A stretch of 64,000 bases of DNA. It comes from Geobacter sp. GTDB taxonomy: Bacteria; Desulfobacterota; Desulfuromonadia; Geobacterales; Pseudopelobacteraceae. The notes beneath the pieces were generated by a model. It did no database searches. It was not told where the DNA came from and saw only the letters and a program-made list of their open reading frames with translations. Of this stretch, positions 32,896 through 41,268 are shown one piece after another; position 1 is the first letter of the stretch, and each line of letters opens with the position of its first letter. Location of the stretch: NCBI GenBank assembly GCA_003574895.1, contig PJFB01000002.1, positions 434,001 to 498,000 on the forward strand. Direction: 5' to 3'. Both the position numbers and the translations under genes were made by a program.

Positions 32896-34419
32896 ATGAG
32901 CGCTGAACTAGTAATCAATGCAGCTTCTCACGAGACGCGCATCGCGCTGATTGAGAACGGCACCATTGCGGAGCTGTACATTGAACGTACCCGGGAAAAG
33001 GGAATTGTCGGCAACATCTACAAGGGGAGGGTTATCCGGGTACTTCCCGGCATGCAAGCCGCTTTCGTGGACATCGGCTTGGAAAAGGCCGCTTTCCTTT
33101 ATGTTGCGGATGTTTTCGACGCCATTGAAGAGTACGAATCACTTCTCGATGACGGCAAAAAGGATCATGAAGTAAACGGGGGCCAGTCTACCGACAGCCA
33201 TCCGGATTTCAGGCCGCTCCACCCGATCGAGGAACTGCTTCAGGAAGGGCAGGAGCTGCTGGTACAGGTTTCCAAGGAGCCCATCGGCACCAAGGGAGCC
33301 CGCATCACATCGCACATCTCCCTGCCGGGGCGCCACTTGGTCTACATGCCCACGGTCGATCACGTCGGCATATCCCGTCGCATCGAAGACGAGAACGAAC
33401 GCGAACGCCTGCGGGAGACGGTTGAGCGCCTCAAGCAAAGCGGCACAGGCTACATTGTAAGAACAGTTTCAGAGGGGAAGAGTGAAGAGGATCTCCTGTC
33501 GGACATGCAATACCTCTCCACACTCTGGAGCGAGATTATGAAACGCAAGGAAAAGGCTTCGGCACCTTCTCTGATCCACTCCGACCTGGATGTGATCCAA
33601 AAAGTGGTACGCGATATCGTCACCGAACAGGTTGATAAAATCATTGTCGACTCAAAACCGGATTTTGATCGTATCATCCAGTTCATATCCACTTTTATGC
33701 CAAAAATGAAATACTCCATAGAACTCTATGACGAAGAAGAGCCTATCTTTGATCATTTCGGACTTGAAGTGGAGATCAGCCGCGCCCTGGGACGCAAGGT
33801 GTGGCTTAAGTCAGGCGGCTACATCATCATCGAGCAAACCGAAGCGCTGACCGCCATTGACGTCAATACCGGGCGCTTTGTTGGCAAACACAATCTCGAA
33901 GACACGATTCTCAAGACCAACCTGGAGGCTGTCAAGGAACTTGCTTATCAGCTGCGCCTACGGAACATCGGCGGCATTATCATCATAGATTTCATCGACA
34001 TGGAGAAAGAGGTCAACCGTGATAAAGTCTTTGCTGCGCTGGAAGACGCCTTAAAAGGGGATAAATCCAAGACCAATATCCTGAAGATTTCAGAGTTGGG
34101 GTTGGTGGAAATGACCCGCAAACGCGTACGGGAGAGCATCGGGCGCATGATGTGCGAACCTTGCCCCTATTGCGAGGGACGAGGTTACATCAAGTCCAAG
34201 ACCACTGTCTGCCATGAGATTTTTCGTGAATTGCGCCGGGAGATGCTGGATATCCGTGGCACCAAGGCAATGGTATCGGTGCACCCGCTGGTGGCGGACC
34301 TGCTCTATGACGAGGAGCGCAGGGGACTGGAAGAGTTGGAGAAGAAATTTAAGAAGCGCATTACCGTGCGGGCAAAACCAGGCTTTCATCAGGAACAATT
34401 CGAAATTCTGATAAATTAA
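32896..34419 (+). CDS. rng: Ribonuclease G (Rne/Rng family)
   Basis: 507 aa, the length of RNase G rather than RNase E (no long C-terminal tail). S1 domain ~35-125 (GNIYKGRVIRVLPGMQAAFV), catalytic DNase-I-like region with D322 (AIDVNTGRFVG) and D365 (IIIDFIDME), and the zinc-link CPYC within CEPCPYCEGRG. It processes 16S rRNA 5' ends and degrades mRNA. Downstream in relatives one often finds rplU-rpmA; here these are 12.7 kb away. Confidence 0.96.
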   Translation: MSAELVINAASHETRIALIENGTIAELYIERTREKGIVGNIYKGRVIRVLPGMQAAFVDIGLEKAAFLYVADVFDAIEEYESLLDDGKKDHEVNGGQSTDSHPDFRPLHPIEELLQEGQELLVQVSKEPIGTKGARITSHISLPGRHLVYMPTVDHVGISRRIEDENERERLRETVERLKQSGTGYIVRTVSEGKSEEDLLSDMQYLSTLWSEIMKRKEKASAPSLIHSDLDVIQKVVRDIVTEQVDKIIVDSKPDFDRIIQFISTFMPKMKYSIELYDEEEPIFDHFGLEVEISRALGRKVWLKSGGYIIIEQTEALTAIDVNTGRFVGKHNLEDTILKTNLEAVKELAYQLRLRNIGGIIIIDFIDMEKEVNRDKVFAALEDALKGDKSKTNILKISELGLVEMTRKRVRESIGRMMCEPCPYCEGRGYIKSKTTVCHEIFRELRREMLDIRGTKAMVSVHPLVADLLYDEERRGLEELEKKFKKRITVRAKPGFHQEQFEILIN

Positions 34420-34457
34420 TCACACAAACGATTATTCCCGCAAGTACCATATGGTTA

Positions 34458-34492
34458 CGGAAAAGGCGAGGGCAGCTCCCCCGCCTTTTCCG
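34458..34492 (+). terminator. Terminator-like hairpin after rng
   Basis: CGGAAAAGGCG...CGCCTTTTCCG stem of 11 pairs. No long T-run, but the A/T parts of the stem make it usable in both directions. Confidence 0.65.
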
Positions 34493-34518
34493 TAGGTAGA
34501 TAAAACCTGGCTTATCAG

Positions 34519-34704
34519 CTAAGCGGCTTTGCTTTGCGGATCGAATTGATCGTAATTGGCTGAAAAATACTCTATGGCTTCCCGCATAATGTCGGAAATG
34601 CTCTTTTGGGTTTTTTCCATAATAGTTTCAAGGTGCTCACGCTCTTCGTCGCTCACCCTCATTGAAATTACGTTGTATCGCGGATTTTCTCTCATTCTGC
34701 CCAT
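34519..34704 (-). CDS. Ribbon-helix-helix (CopG-like) DNA-binding protein
   Basis: 61 aa. The strand NVISMRVSDEEREHLETI followed by a second helix (SISDIMREAIEYF) is a ribbon-helix-helix repressor fold; such dimers bind short palindromes in the major groove. GGGAGGAATAACC is a strong ribosome site. An inverted repeat 49 bases upstream is a likely self-operator. Proteins like this are usually antitoxins or plasmid-type repressors, but no toxin gene is next to it. Confidence 0.82.
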   Translation of the reverse strand: MGRMRENPRYNVISMRVSDEEREHLETIMEKTQKSISDIMREAIEYFSANYDQFDPQSKAA

Positions 34705-35020
34705 GGTTATTCCTCCCGTTTTTTTGTGTATGTAGTTTTACAGTCCAGTTGAACTAGTTATACCGTATACACTAGCCATTTTCGTGCCAAACGGGAAATA
34801 AAAATATTATATGTGTGGTATCAGTATGTTATATAATAAGATTAAAATAATCTTATTTAGCTAATGCCGATTGTGTGCACAATATGGCACACATGTGGTC
34901 AAAAGTATACACTGCTTAAAATAACCACATTAATAAATTTATATTAATTAATGGGTGGTGTTTCCGGATTCAAGCTGGGCAGGCCCATGGCCTCCCAACC
35001 CCATTGCTCGCTCATGTCAG
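34705..35020. other. AT-rich regulatory gap
   Basis: No gene. Besides the operator at 34753 it contains a palindrome TGTGTGC...GCACACA at 34872-34893, which shares the form TGTGC-N8-GCACA with a site upstream of the hydrogenase-like regulator. Confidence 0.5.
34753..34775. promoter_or_regulatory. Candidate operator of the ribbon-helix-helix protein
   Basis: Inverted repeat ACTAGTTATAC-C-GTATACACTAG with 10-11-base arms. The half-site GTATACACT recurs at 34905-34913, giving a possible second weaker site. Confidence 0.55.
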
Positions 35021-37288
35021 CTAGTCGCCACGAACAACTTTTATATCGTGCTTGCCGAGCAGCCGATAAAAAGTACGGCGGGGAATATTGGCAAGGCGAG
35101 CTGCCTTGGCCACATTGCCGCCAGCCTCTTCCAGGTAACGTGCAATCAGGTTTTTTTCGGTCTTCCCCACATGTAGTTCACGCTCAGCCTTGAAAGACAC
35201 CCTACGGCGGCTTACCTCATCACCGGCACACCGTTCGTAGGTGTCGCTGAAAATGGTTGGAAGGCTGTCCAGTCTGATGACACCATCCTTGGCCAACACC
35301 GCAGAGCGTTCGATGATATTCTGCATCTCGCGGATATTGCCAGGCCAGGGATAATGCTGCATCGCCAATACGGCGCGCTCCTCTATGCCGATTATGTTCT
35401 TGTTCAGCTTTTTTCGCGACTTGTCCAAGAAATGCTGGGCCAGGGCCGGTATGGAGTCAACTCGGCTGCGCAATGGTGGAAGATGGATATTGAAAACATT
35501 CAGGCGATAGTAAAGATCTTCGCGAAACCACCCTTCACGCACCCCTTGCTCCAGGTCCTTATTGGTGGCGGCAATCAAACGCACCTGAACTTTTTTGGCT
35601 ACTGTACCACCCACCGGGCGCACCTCGCCCAAATCCAGCAAACGCAGCAGTTCCGCCTGCAATTTGGGTGTAATGTCCCCGATTTCATCCAAAAAAATCG
35701 TCCCGCCGTCGGCTTCCTCGAACAACCCCTTTTTCTCGGCAATAGCACCGGTAAAAGCGCCTTTCTTATGGCCGAACAGCTCACTTTCCAGCAGCGAATC
35801 GGTTATGGTCGTGCAGTTGACTGTCACCAGCGGCTTGTCGTTCCTCAGACTCAAACGGTGGATTGCTCTTGCAGTCAATTCCTTGCCGGTACCGGTCTCT
35901 CCGCGTATCAGCACCGTAGTAGGCGTGGGCCCAACCTGGCGTATCAGCTCCAGAACTTCTTTAATTCCCTGATCCTCGCCAACAATGGGATCATCCCCCA
36001 TTTGTCGATCAAGCTCGCGGCGCACCAACTCATACTTCTGCATCAAACGTCCCCGGTCCTCCTTGATCTGCTGCATGTTGTGCGGCAGGCACATCTCTAT
36101 GTCGGCCAATCCCTGGAATACGGCTACCGCCAGCTCGCGGCAGCTGTTATAACCGCAGGCCCTACAGTTTAGTTCATCGACCTGGGAATATTTATTGATC
36201 GATTGCAGTATGCGCTTGATGTCGTCTTTGCCAGGCACAGGCAGCTTAAGTGATTTTTCCGAGTATGACCGGCGCAGATCCGGCAATATTGCCGTGGAGT
36301 CATAATGGGGGGCCGGGCTGTATGGTTTTGAGTTATTGTTATAGGAAACCAGTAACTTGCGTTTGTAGAAGTGATTGAGATCAACATCACGGGCAGGTCC
36401 ATCCACGCAACCGCCGTTACAAAAACGCAAGTCGGCAAAAGTGGGGGCAATCCTGCCGGCAGCCAGATCCTTGATAATGCCGGTGGTATGAGATTCACCC
36501 TGGGCGGTTACAATCTCGGTGTCCAGAAAATCTGGTTCTATCCCGAAAACCTTGAGCGGTCCGCCCGTCAGGGTAAAAAGCCTGCCGAACCCGGGATCAA
36601 TGCCGTCAAAGACCGCCTCGTTGAGCGAGGAAGGGCTGATGCCCCGACTTTTGAAGAGCTTGTCGATCTCCTGGTATGTCAGAACCACATCGATGGCACC
36701 GGCGGATTCAGCCGATTGGACCTCGAACTTGGCCGCAATGCAGGTGCTCACATAAACCACCTTGGTGTCCTCGCCCAACACTCCCTTGATGAAGCGTCCC
36801 ATGGCGATCATCGGCGATACGATTCCGATCAAATTGGGTATCAGCTTGGGATAATGGCGCTCAATCAAGTCCACCACCGCCGGACAGTGCGATGAAATCA
36901 ACGGTCGATCCGCCTTATGAAGCGCCTCATGGTAACTGCCCGCGATCATACGGGCACCGTATGCACCTTCATGGACTTCGCTGAATCCCAGGCTTTTCAA
37001 GCCCGCCGCCAACTGCCCAGGAGTAATGGCATGGAAGAAAGCCGGAAATGAGCAGCCCAATACCGCCACCACAGTGGCGCCGGAGGTCAAAAGCTCCTGT
37101 GTCCTGACCATGCGGTCAACCACGACTTTGGCATTTTGCGGGCAATGCAAACAGTTGCCACAACCTATGCAGCGGTCATAAATGATTTCGGCGAACCCCT
37201 GATCAACCTTGATGGCCTTGACCGGGCAGGTGCGAACACAGGAATAGCAGCGCCGGCAGCGCTCCTGGTAGGTTACGATTGGCTCCAT
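35021..37288 (-). CDS. Ferredoxin/[FeFe]-hydrogenase-like sensor fused to sigma-54 activator
   Basis: 755 aa from ATG 37288 (AAGGAA upstream). Order: two 4Fe-4S ferredoxin motifs (Cys 11-21 and 40-49); an iron-hydrogenase large-subunit-like region (~70-320) with degenerate H-cluster loops around C135 (SSHCPA for TSCCP), C183 (STCIAAK for MPCxxK) and C290/C294 (CNGGCVDGP); a Fes-type cluster (C375, C378, C383, C400); a sigma-54 AAA+ domain (Walker A GETGTGKE at 463-470, GAFTGA, EIGD) and a Fis-type helix-turn-helix at the end. It reads as a cytoplasmic redox or H2 sensor that turns on sigma-54 promoters. Related sensory hydrogenases (HsfB type) are known; the direct fusion to the activator is notable. 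Targets are unknown. Confidence 0.88.
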   Translation of the reverse strand: MEPIVTYQERCRRCYSCVRTCPVKAIKVDQGFAEIIYDRCIGCGNCLHCPQNAKVVVDRMVRTQELLTSGATVVAVLGCSFPAFFHAITPGQLAAGLKSLGFSEVHEGAYGARMIAGSYHEALHKADRPLISSHCPAVVDLIERHYPKLIPNLIGIVSPMIAMGRFIKGVLGEDTKVVYVSTCIAAKFEVQSAESAGAIDVVLTYQEIDKLFKSRGISPSSLNEAVFDGIDPGFGRLFTLTGGPLKVFGIEPDFLDTEIVTAQGESHTTGIIKDLAAGRIAPTFADLRFCNGGCVDGPARDVDLNHFYKRKLLVSYNNNSKPYSPAPHYDSTAILPDLRRSYSEKSLKLPVPGKDDIKRILQSINKYSQVDELNCRACGYNSCRELAVAVFQGLADIEMCLPHNMQQIKEDRGRLMQKYELVRRELDRQMGDDPIVGEDQGIKEVLELIRQVGPTPTTVLIRGETGTGKELTARAIHRLSLRNDKPLVTVNCTTITDSLLESELFGHKKGAFTGAIAEKKGLFEEADGGTIFLDEIGDITPKLQAELLRLLDLGEVRPVGGTVAKKVQVRLIAATNKDLEQGVREGWFREDLYYRLNVFNIHLPPLRSRVDSIPALAQHFLDKSRKKLNKNIIGIEERAVLAMQHYPWPGNIREMQNIIERSAVLAKDGVIRLDSLPTIFSDTYERCAGDEVSRRRVSFKAERELHVGKTEKNLIARYLEEAGGNVAKAARLANIPRRTFYRLLGKHDIKVVRGD

Positions 37289-37589
37289 TGATGGGTTCCT
37301 TAATAAAGTTGATTTCCCATAGTATATTACTATTGAATTATGTGCAAGTTTTGGCACACAAATATATCATGTTGATATTGTGAGTGTTTGGAATTATACA
37401 ATTAATGCATGTTTTTGTTCCGGCAAACAGGTGCACAGCAGTCACGGCAAGTGCATAATTTGCACGAAGCCACCTTGGCAACCAACTGGAATCACCATAA
37501 AATTACTGCAATAGCAAGTGGTTACGATGTTGGCACGTTTTCTGATTGACCCCGAATATTGTTCATCACATCAATGGAGGATCAGAAAC
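37289..37589. promoter_or_regulatory. Divergent control region with palindromes and a partial sigma-54 promoter
   Basis: TGTGC-AAGTTTTG-GCACA at 37341-37358 lies 53 bases before the regulator start. GTGC-ATAATTT-GCAC sits at 37451-37465. TTGGCACG at 37531-37538 is a perfect -24 element, but the -12 position reads CTGAT instead of TTGCT, so the sigma-54 promoter for the gene at 37590 is only partial. Confidence 0.45.
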
Positions 37590-37871
37590 ATGAAAACACG
37601 CAACATCACTTCGGCAGCATTAATCGGATTTCTGGTTGCCCTCAGCGCCGGAGATTTGCTGGCAGCAGGGCAAGGCAACATGACGAGAAGTCGTGGGAAA
37701 TCCGCTGTAACAACGTCCGCGACGCGCCCCGCCGACTCACAGCGCCGTGACGGCACCTTTCTGACCACCGGCACAACCGCCAACGGCTCAACCACAAGGC
37801 CCACCAACGGCAAAGGACTTCAGGACGGCTCCGGCCTGACCACAACTACGGTCCCAACAACCGCACCGTAG
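37590..37871 (+). CDS. Small exported Ser/Thr-rich protein
   Basis: 93 aa from ATG 37590 (TGGAGG nine bases upstream). A signal peptide (~1-25, ending in AGDLLAA) is followed by a low-complexity mature part rich in Thr, Ser, Gly and Arg, probably disordered. No family recognised. It is transcribed away from the hydrogenase-like regulator and followed after 66 bases by another exported protein gene; the two may form one unit. Confidence 0.65.
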   Translation: MKTRNITSAALIGFLVALSAGDLLAAGQGNMTRSRGKSAVTTSATRPADSQRRDGTFLTTGTTANGSTTRPTNGKGLQDGSGLTTTTVPTTAP

Positions 37872-37937
37872 CAATCTTGCTCCAAGGCCCGGCAGGGTGC
37901 GGCAACCCAGCCGGGCCACCAATCAAGAAAGGGTACA

Positions 37938-38462
37938 ATGAGGCGACATACCATTTTATTTCTGGTTGTTTTCTTGTGGCTCTGGTGCCATGAAGCATCG
38001 GCCTTCTGGGGAAGCGACTCGAAAGGCTCCCCCAGCGGATTGAACGTAGCGGCAGGCTTTGATGTCAACACGATAACCACCCTATCCGGCACTGCCCTGG
38101 CACCACCGCGCCGAGGAGAAGGGCAGCATACCGAGATGCCGGTCGCTACCAACCGGGGTACCGTATCCGTCATACTCGGACCATGGTGGTACTGGGAAAA
38201 GCATGCCATCACCATACAGATCAACCAGGAACTGACCATTACCGGCTCCCTTGCACAGGGGAAAAATGGGGCGCTTTATCTGTTTACCCAACGCATTGAG
38301 AACCGAAGTTCCGGAGAATCCATCACGCTGCGTACCGAATCGGGCGCGCCACTCTGGTCGGGTTACGGCTCAGGCAGCCAGGGCGGAGGCTATCAAAATA
38401 ACGGCAGTGGTTCGCGATCCGGTGCGGGCAATCGTGGCGGCATGCGAGGTGGCAGGAGGTGA
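37938..38462 (+). CDS. Exported protein with glycine-rich tail
   Basis: 174 aa. Signal peptide ~1-22 (cleavage likely after ASA). Residues ~35-130 look like a small beta-barrel (GTVSVILGPWWYWEKHAITIQI and LTITGS strands), possibly OB-like; the last ~35 residues are Gly/Ser/Arg-rich with GGYQNNGSGSRSGAGN and end GGMRGGRR. No family recognised. The stop is within the strong ribosome site of a short open frame before the kinase gene, so the operon likely continues downstream. Confidence 0.65.
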   Translation: MRRHTILFLVVFLWLWCHEASAFWGSDSKGSPSGLNVAAGFDVNTITTLSGTALAPPRRGEGQHTEMPVATNRGTVSVILGPWWYWEKHAITIQINQELTITGSLAQGKNGALYLFTQRIENRSSGESITLRTESGAPLWSGYGSGSQGGGYQNNGSGSRSGAGNRGGMRGGRR

Positions 38463-38469
38463 CCCGGAG

Positions 38470-38563
38470 TATGCCGAAACATGTCGCCTGGCCAGTATTC
38501 CTTTCATATTGTCGCAGGCATATGCCATCACAGCAGTGTTTCAGCACCACACCTTGTTCTTAA
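38470..38563 (+). CDS. Possible leader peptide before the kinase gene
   Basis: A 30-codon frame with an excellent ribosome site (GGAGGTG, seven bases upstream) that stops one base before ATG 38565 of the kinase gene, which has no ribosome site of its own. This would allow coupling by re-initiation. The peptide itself matches nothing I know. An alternative is that the kinase begins at ATG 38481 in its own frame. Confidence 0.35.
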
Positions 38564-38564
38564 T

Positions 38565-39788
38565 ATGGTTAAGACCACCCGTCTGATAATCGGTATTCCT
38601 CTCTGCTTCACCCTGCTGGTGGCCTGGTTTGCCTGGTCCGCTTTAAGCTCGGCTCCGAAGATGGCCGCCGAGAACCTGCGCGGTGCCGGGCTGTCCATCT
38701 CAGCGGCAATAGAGCAGTTGGCCGCTGCCGATTCCTCGTTTCATTCGCTCGTACGCTATACAACTCCGGACATAGCCTACTTTGCCCTGATCGACCAGCA
38801 AGGGATTGTGCGTTTCCATACCAATCCCGGCCTCATCGGCACGCATTATGCCCATTCGATCCAGAAAACCTTCCCAGACGGCATATCCGAACAACGGGAA
38901 CTGCTGGGCACCGGCGAAGTCGCCTATCTCCTCCGCACAAAAATCCATCCAAACCACAACCAGTACCTGCTTGTACTGGCTATGCATACCTATCGGGCAG
39001 ACCAGGTCATTCGCAGAGCGCAGACAGGGGTGACGATCGTATCGGTTCTGACGGCTTCACTGTGGGTGCTGACCGTGGTACTATTCTTCATGCTGCGACG
39101 TGAAGAACACCGGCGCCGGGAAATGCTCCGGCGCGAGGAGATGGCCCGCCTTGGAGAGATGGGCGCCATCATGGCCCATGAAATCCGCAACCCGTTGGCT
39201 GGCATCAAAGGCTTCGCCCAACTTGCCCAAGCTTCCGACAGCCTGGAGCAGACCCGGAGCTATGCCGATATTATCGTCAGCCAATCACTGCGCATGGAAG
39301 AACTTGTCAACGACCTGTTATCTTTTGCCCGTGAAGACCGTGAAGAGCGCCAGACCACCGACCTGGCTGAACTGGTTCATCAAAGCGTTGCAATGATCCT
39401 GGTGGAGGCCAGACCGGCGAACATACAGGTAGAGCATGAATTTCACACCCCCTTGATGTGCCGGGTTGTTGCCGATCGGATCACACAGATGCTTTTGAAT
39501 CTGATGAAAAACGGCATCCAGGCGATGCCGGACGGCGGCCTGCTGCGAATCGGGCTGGAACATGTCGGCAAAACCGCCCGGATCACGATTGCCGACAACG
39601 GAATTGGAATTCCGCCGGAAAATCTGCCACACATCTTCGAAGCATTCTGGACCAGCAAGGCCCAAGGCACCGGTCTGGGCCTGGCGCTTTGCCGCAAAGT
39701 GGCGGAAGAGCACGGCGGCAGCCTGAAGATTGAAAGCGCTATCGGAACCGGCACCACCGCAACTATCGTGCTGCCAACAGCTTTTTAG
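38565..39788 (+). CDS. Membrane sensor histidine kinase (NtrB-like)
   Basis: 407 aa. One helix at ~8-28 and another at ~145-170 bracket a periplasmic domain (PAS/CACHE-like, with IAYFALIDQQGIVRFHTN). H205 in IMAHEIRNPLAGIKGF is the phospho-acceptor; LLNLMKNGIQAM, ADNGIGIPP and GTGLGLALC complete the HATPase. It pairs with the NtrC-type regulator gene that follows after 19 bases. Start uncertain (38565 or 38481). The signal sensed is unknown. Confidence 0.88.
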   Translation: MVKTTRLIIGIPLCFTLLVAWFAWSALSSAPKMAAENLRGAGLSISAAIEQLAAADSSFHSLVRYTTPDIAYFALIDQQGIVRFHTNPGLIGTHYAHSIQKTFPDGISEQRELLGTGEVAYLLRTKIHPNHNQYLLVLAMHTYRADQVIRRAQTGVTIVSVLTASLWVLTVVLFFMLRREEHRRREMLRREEMARLGEMGAIMAHEIRNPLAGIKGFAQLAQASDSLEQTRSYADIIVSQSLRMEELVNDLLSFAREDREERQTTDLAELVHQSVAMILVEARPANIQVEHEFHTPLMCRVVADRITQMLLNLMKNGIQAMPDGGLLRIGLEHVGKTARITIADNGIGIPPENLPHIFEAFWTSKAQGTGLGLALCRKVAEEHGGSLKIESAIGTGTTATIVLPTAF

Positions 39789-39807
39789 ATGTAAGAAAGA
39801 GGACATT

Positions 39808-41157
39808 ATGTCTGCGACAATACTGGTTGTAGAGGACGATGAGGTTTTTCGGCATCTGCTGAGTACGGTACTCGATGGCGCCGGATATACCGTTGCAGTT
39901 GCGGCGGATGGCGGCGAAGGGCTGCGGCGCATCCAGAGGGAGCGTTTCGACTTGGTATTGTGCGACCTGAAAATGCCGGTCAGAAGCGGCCTGGAGCTAT
40001 TCCGGCTCACACGGGGAGAACCCCAACCGCCGCTGTTTATCTTTATCACGGCGTTCGGCAAGGTGGAAGAAGCGGTAGCGGCGATCAAGGAGGGGGCTTT
40101 TGATTTTCTCTCCAAACCGCTCAAGGATCCAGTCAGCCTGCTGGCAACTGTCAAGCGCGCCTTGGAACAGGTGGATCTTCAGCGCATGATGCTGTCCCAT
40201 CACGAATTGGAGCAAGCCGGCCTGCCACCCGAGGAGTTGATTTTTTCCGGCCAGGCAATGGAGAAAATCAGAAAACTTGTGCTGGATGTGGCCCGTGCAC
40301 CTGCAACCGTCCTGCTCCATGGCGAAAGCGGGACCGGCAAGGAACTGATTGCCAGGATGATTCACCTTGCCAGCCCCCGTAAACATGGCCCCTTCATCCC
40401 GCTAAATTGTGCCGCTATTCCGGAAAACCTGTTGGAAAGCGAACTGTTCGGCCATGAAAAAGGCGCTTTCACCGGAGCAGTCCAGGCCAGGCGGGGAAAA
40501 TTCGAGCTGGCCCAAGGCGGGACCATTTTTCTGGACGAAATCGGAGAAATGCCGCAGCTATTGCAGGCAAAGTTGTTGCGTGTCCTTCAAGAGCGGGTTT
40601 TCGAGCGTCTTGGTGGGTCATTGCAGATCAAGGCCGATGTGCGGGTTATTGCCGCTTCCAACCGTGACCTTGCCAAGGAGGTTGCCGAGAAACGTTTTCG
40701 GGAAGATCTTTTTTACCGCCTGAATGTCTTTCCCATCAGGCTGCCGCCACTCCGTGAGCGGGTTGATGCCATTCCGCACCTGGTGCGGCATTTTTGCGCA
40801 AGATATTCAGCTGCCGGCGGCGCCCGCCGCCCCATTGGCATCACGCCCCAGGCCCTGGAACTGCTGCAACAGCACGATTGGCCGGGCAATGTCAGGGAAT
40901 TGCAGAACATCATAGAACGGGGCGTCATCCTGGCGCGCGAAGAGATCACAACCGGAGAACTGCCGCCGGAGCTTGTTGCAAAACCACCTGCCGCCGATGC
41001 TTGTGACGGCATCCTCAAACATCGGGAAAAAGAAACCATCTGGAAAACACTGCAACAGTTCAGGGGGAACAGGCGACAGACCGCCGAAGCACTCGGCATT
41101 TCCCTGAGGACGTTGCAATACCGCCTCAAGGAGCTGGGCCTGCTGGTCAAGGAGTAG
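39808..41157 (+). CDS. Sigma-54-dependent response regulator (NtrC family)
   Basis: 449 aa. Receiver ~1-120 with D53 (LCDLKMP); AAA+ sigma-54 domain with Walker A GESGTGKE (~172-179), GAFTGA (219-224) and LDEIGEM; C-terminal Fis-type helix-turn-helix (~410-445, NRRQTAEALGISLRTLQYRLKELG). It is the partner of the upstream kinase. ATG 39808 follows AAGAGGACATT. Likely targets are the neighbouring exported-protein genes or the RND pump, though the pump has a sigma-70-like promoter. Confidence 0.93.
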   Translation: MSATILVVEDDEVFRHLLSTVLDGAGYTVAVAADGGEGLRRIQRERFDLVLCDLKMPVRSGLELFRLTRGEPQPPLFIFITAFGKVEEAVAAIKEGAFDFLSKPLKDPVSLLATVKRALEQVDLQRMMLSHHELEQAGLPPEELIFSGQAMEKIRKLVLDVARAPATVLLHGESGTGKELIARMIHLASPRKHGPFIPLNCAAIPENLLESELFGHEKGAFTGAVQARRGKFELAQGGTIFLDEIGEMPQLLQAKLLRVLQERVFERLGGSLQIKADVRVIAASNRDLAKEVAEKRFREDLFYRLNVFPIRLPPLRERVDAIPHLVRHFCARYSAAGGARRPIGITPQALELLQQHDWPGNVRELQNIIERGVILAREEITTGELPPELVAKPPAADACDGILKHREKETIWKTLQQFRGNRRQTAEALGISLRTLQYRLKELGLLVKE

Positions 41158-41185
41158 CAAAACGAATAAACAATTAGCCATGGCC

Positions 41186-41214
41186 TTGACAGCAGGATAT
41201 TCTTACCATACAAA
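41186..41214 (+). promoter_or_regulatory. Sigma-70-type promoter for the RND operon
   Basis: TTGACA (41186-41191), 17-base spacer, TACAAA (41209-41214), about 55 bases before the outer-membrane component start. Confidence 0.55.
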
Positions 41215-41268
41215 TTTAATGACCATCCATCGGATGCCTCTCCAGAATGCCCAAAGGACCTTTCGACG

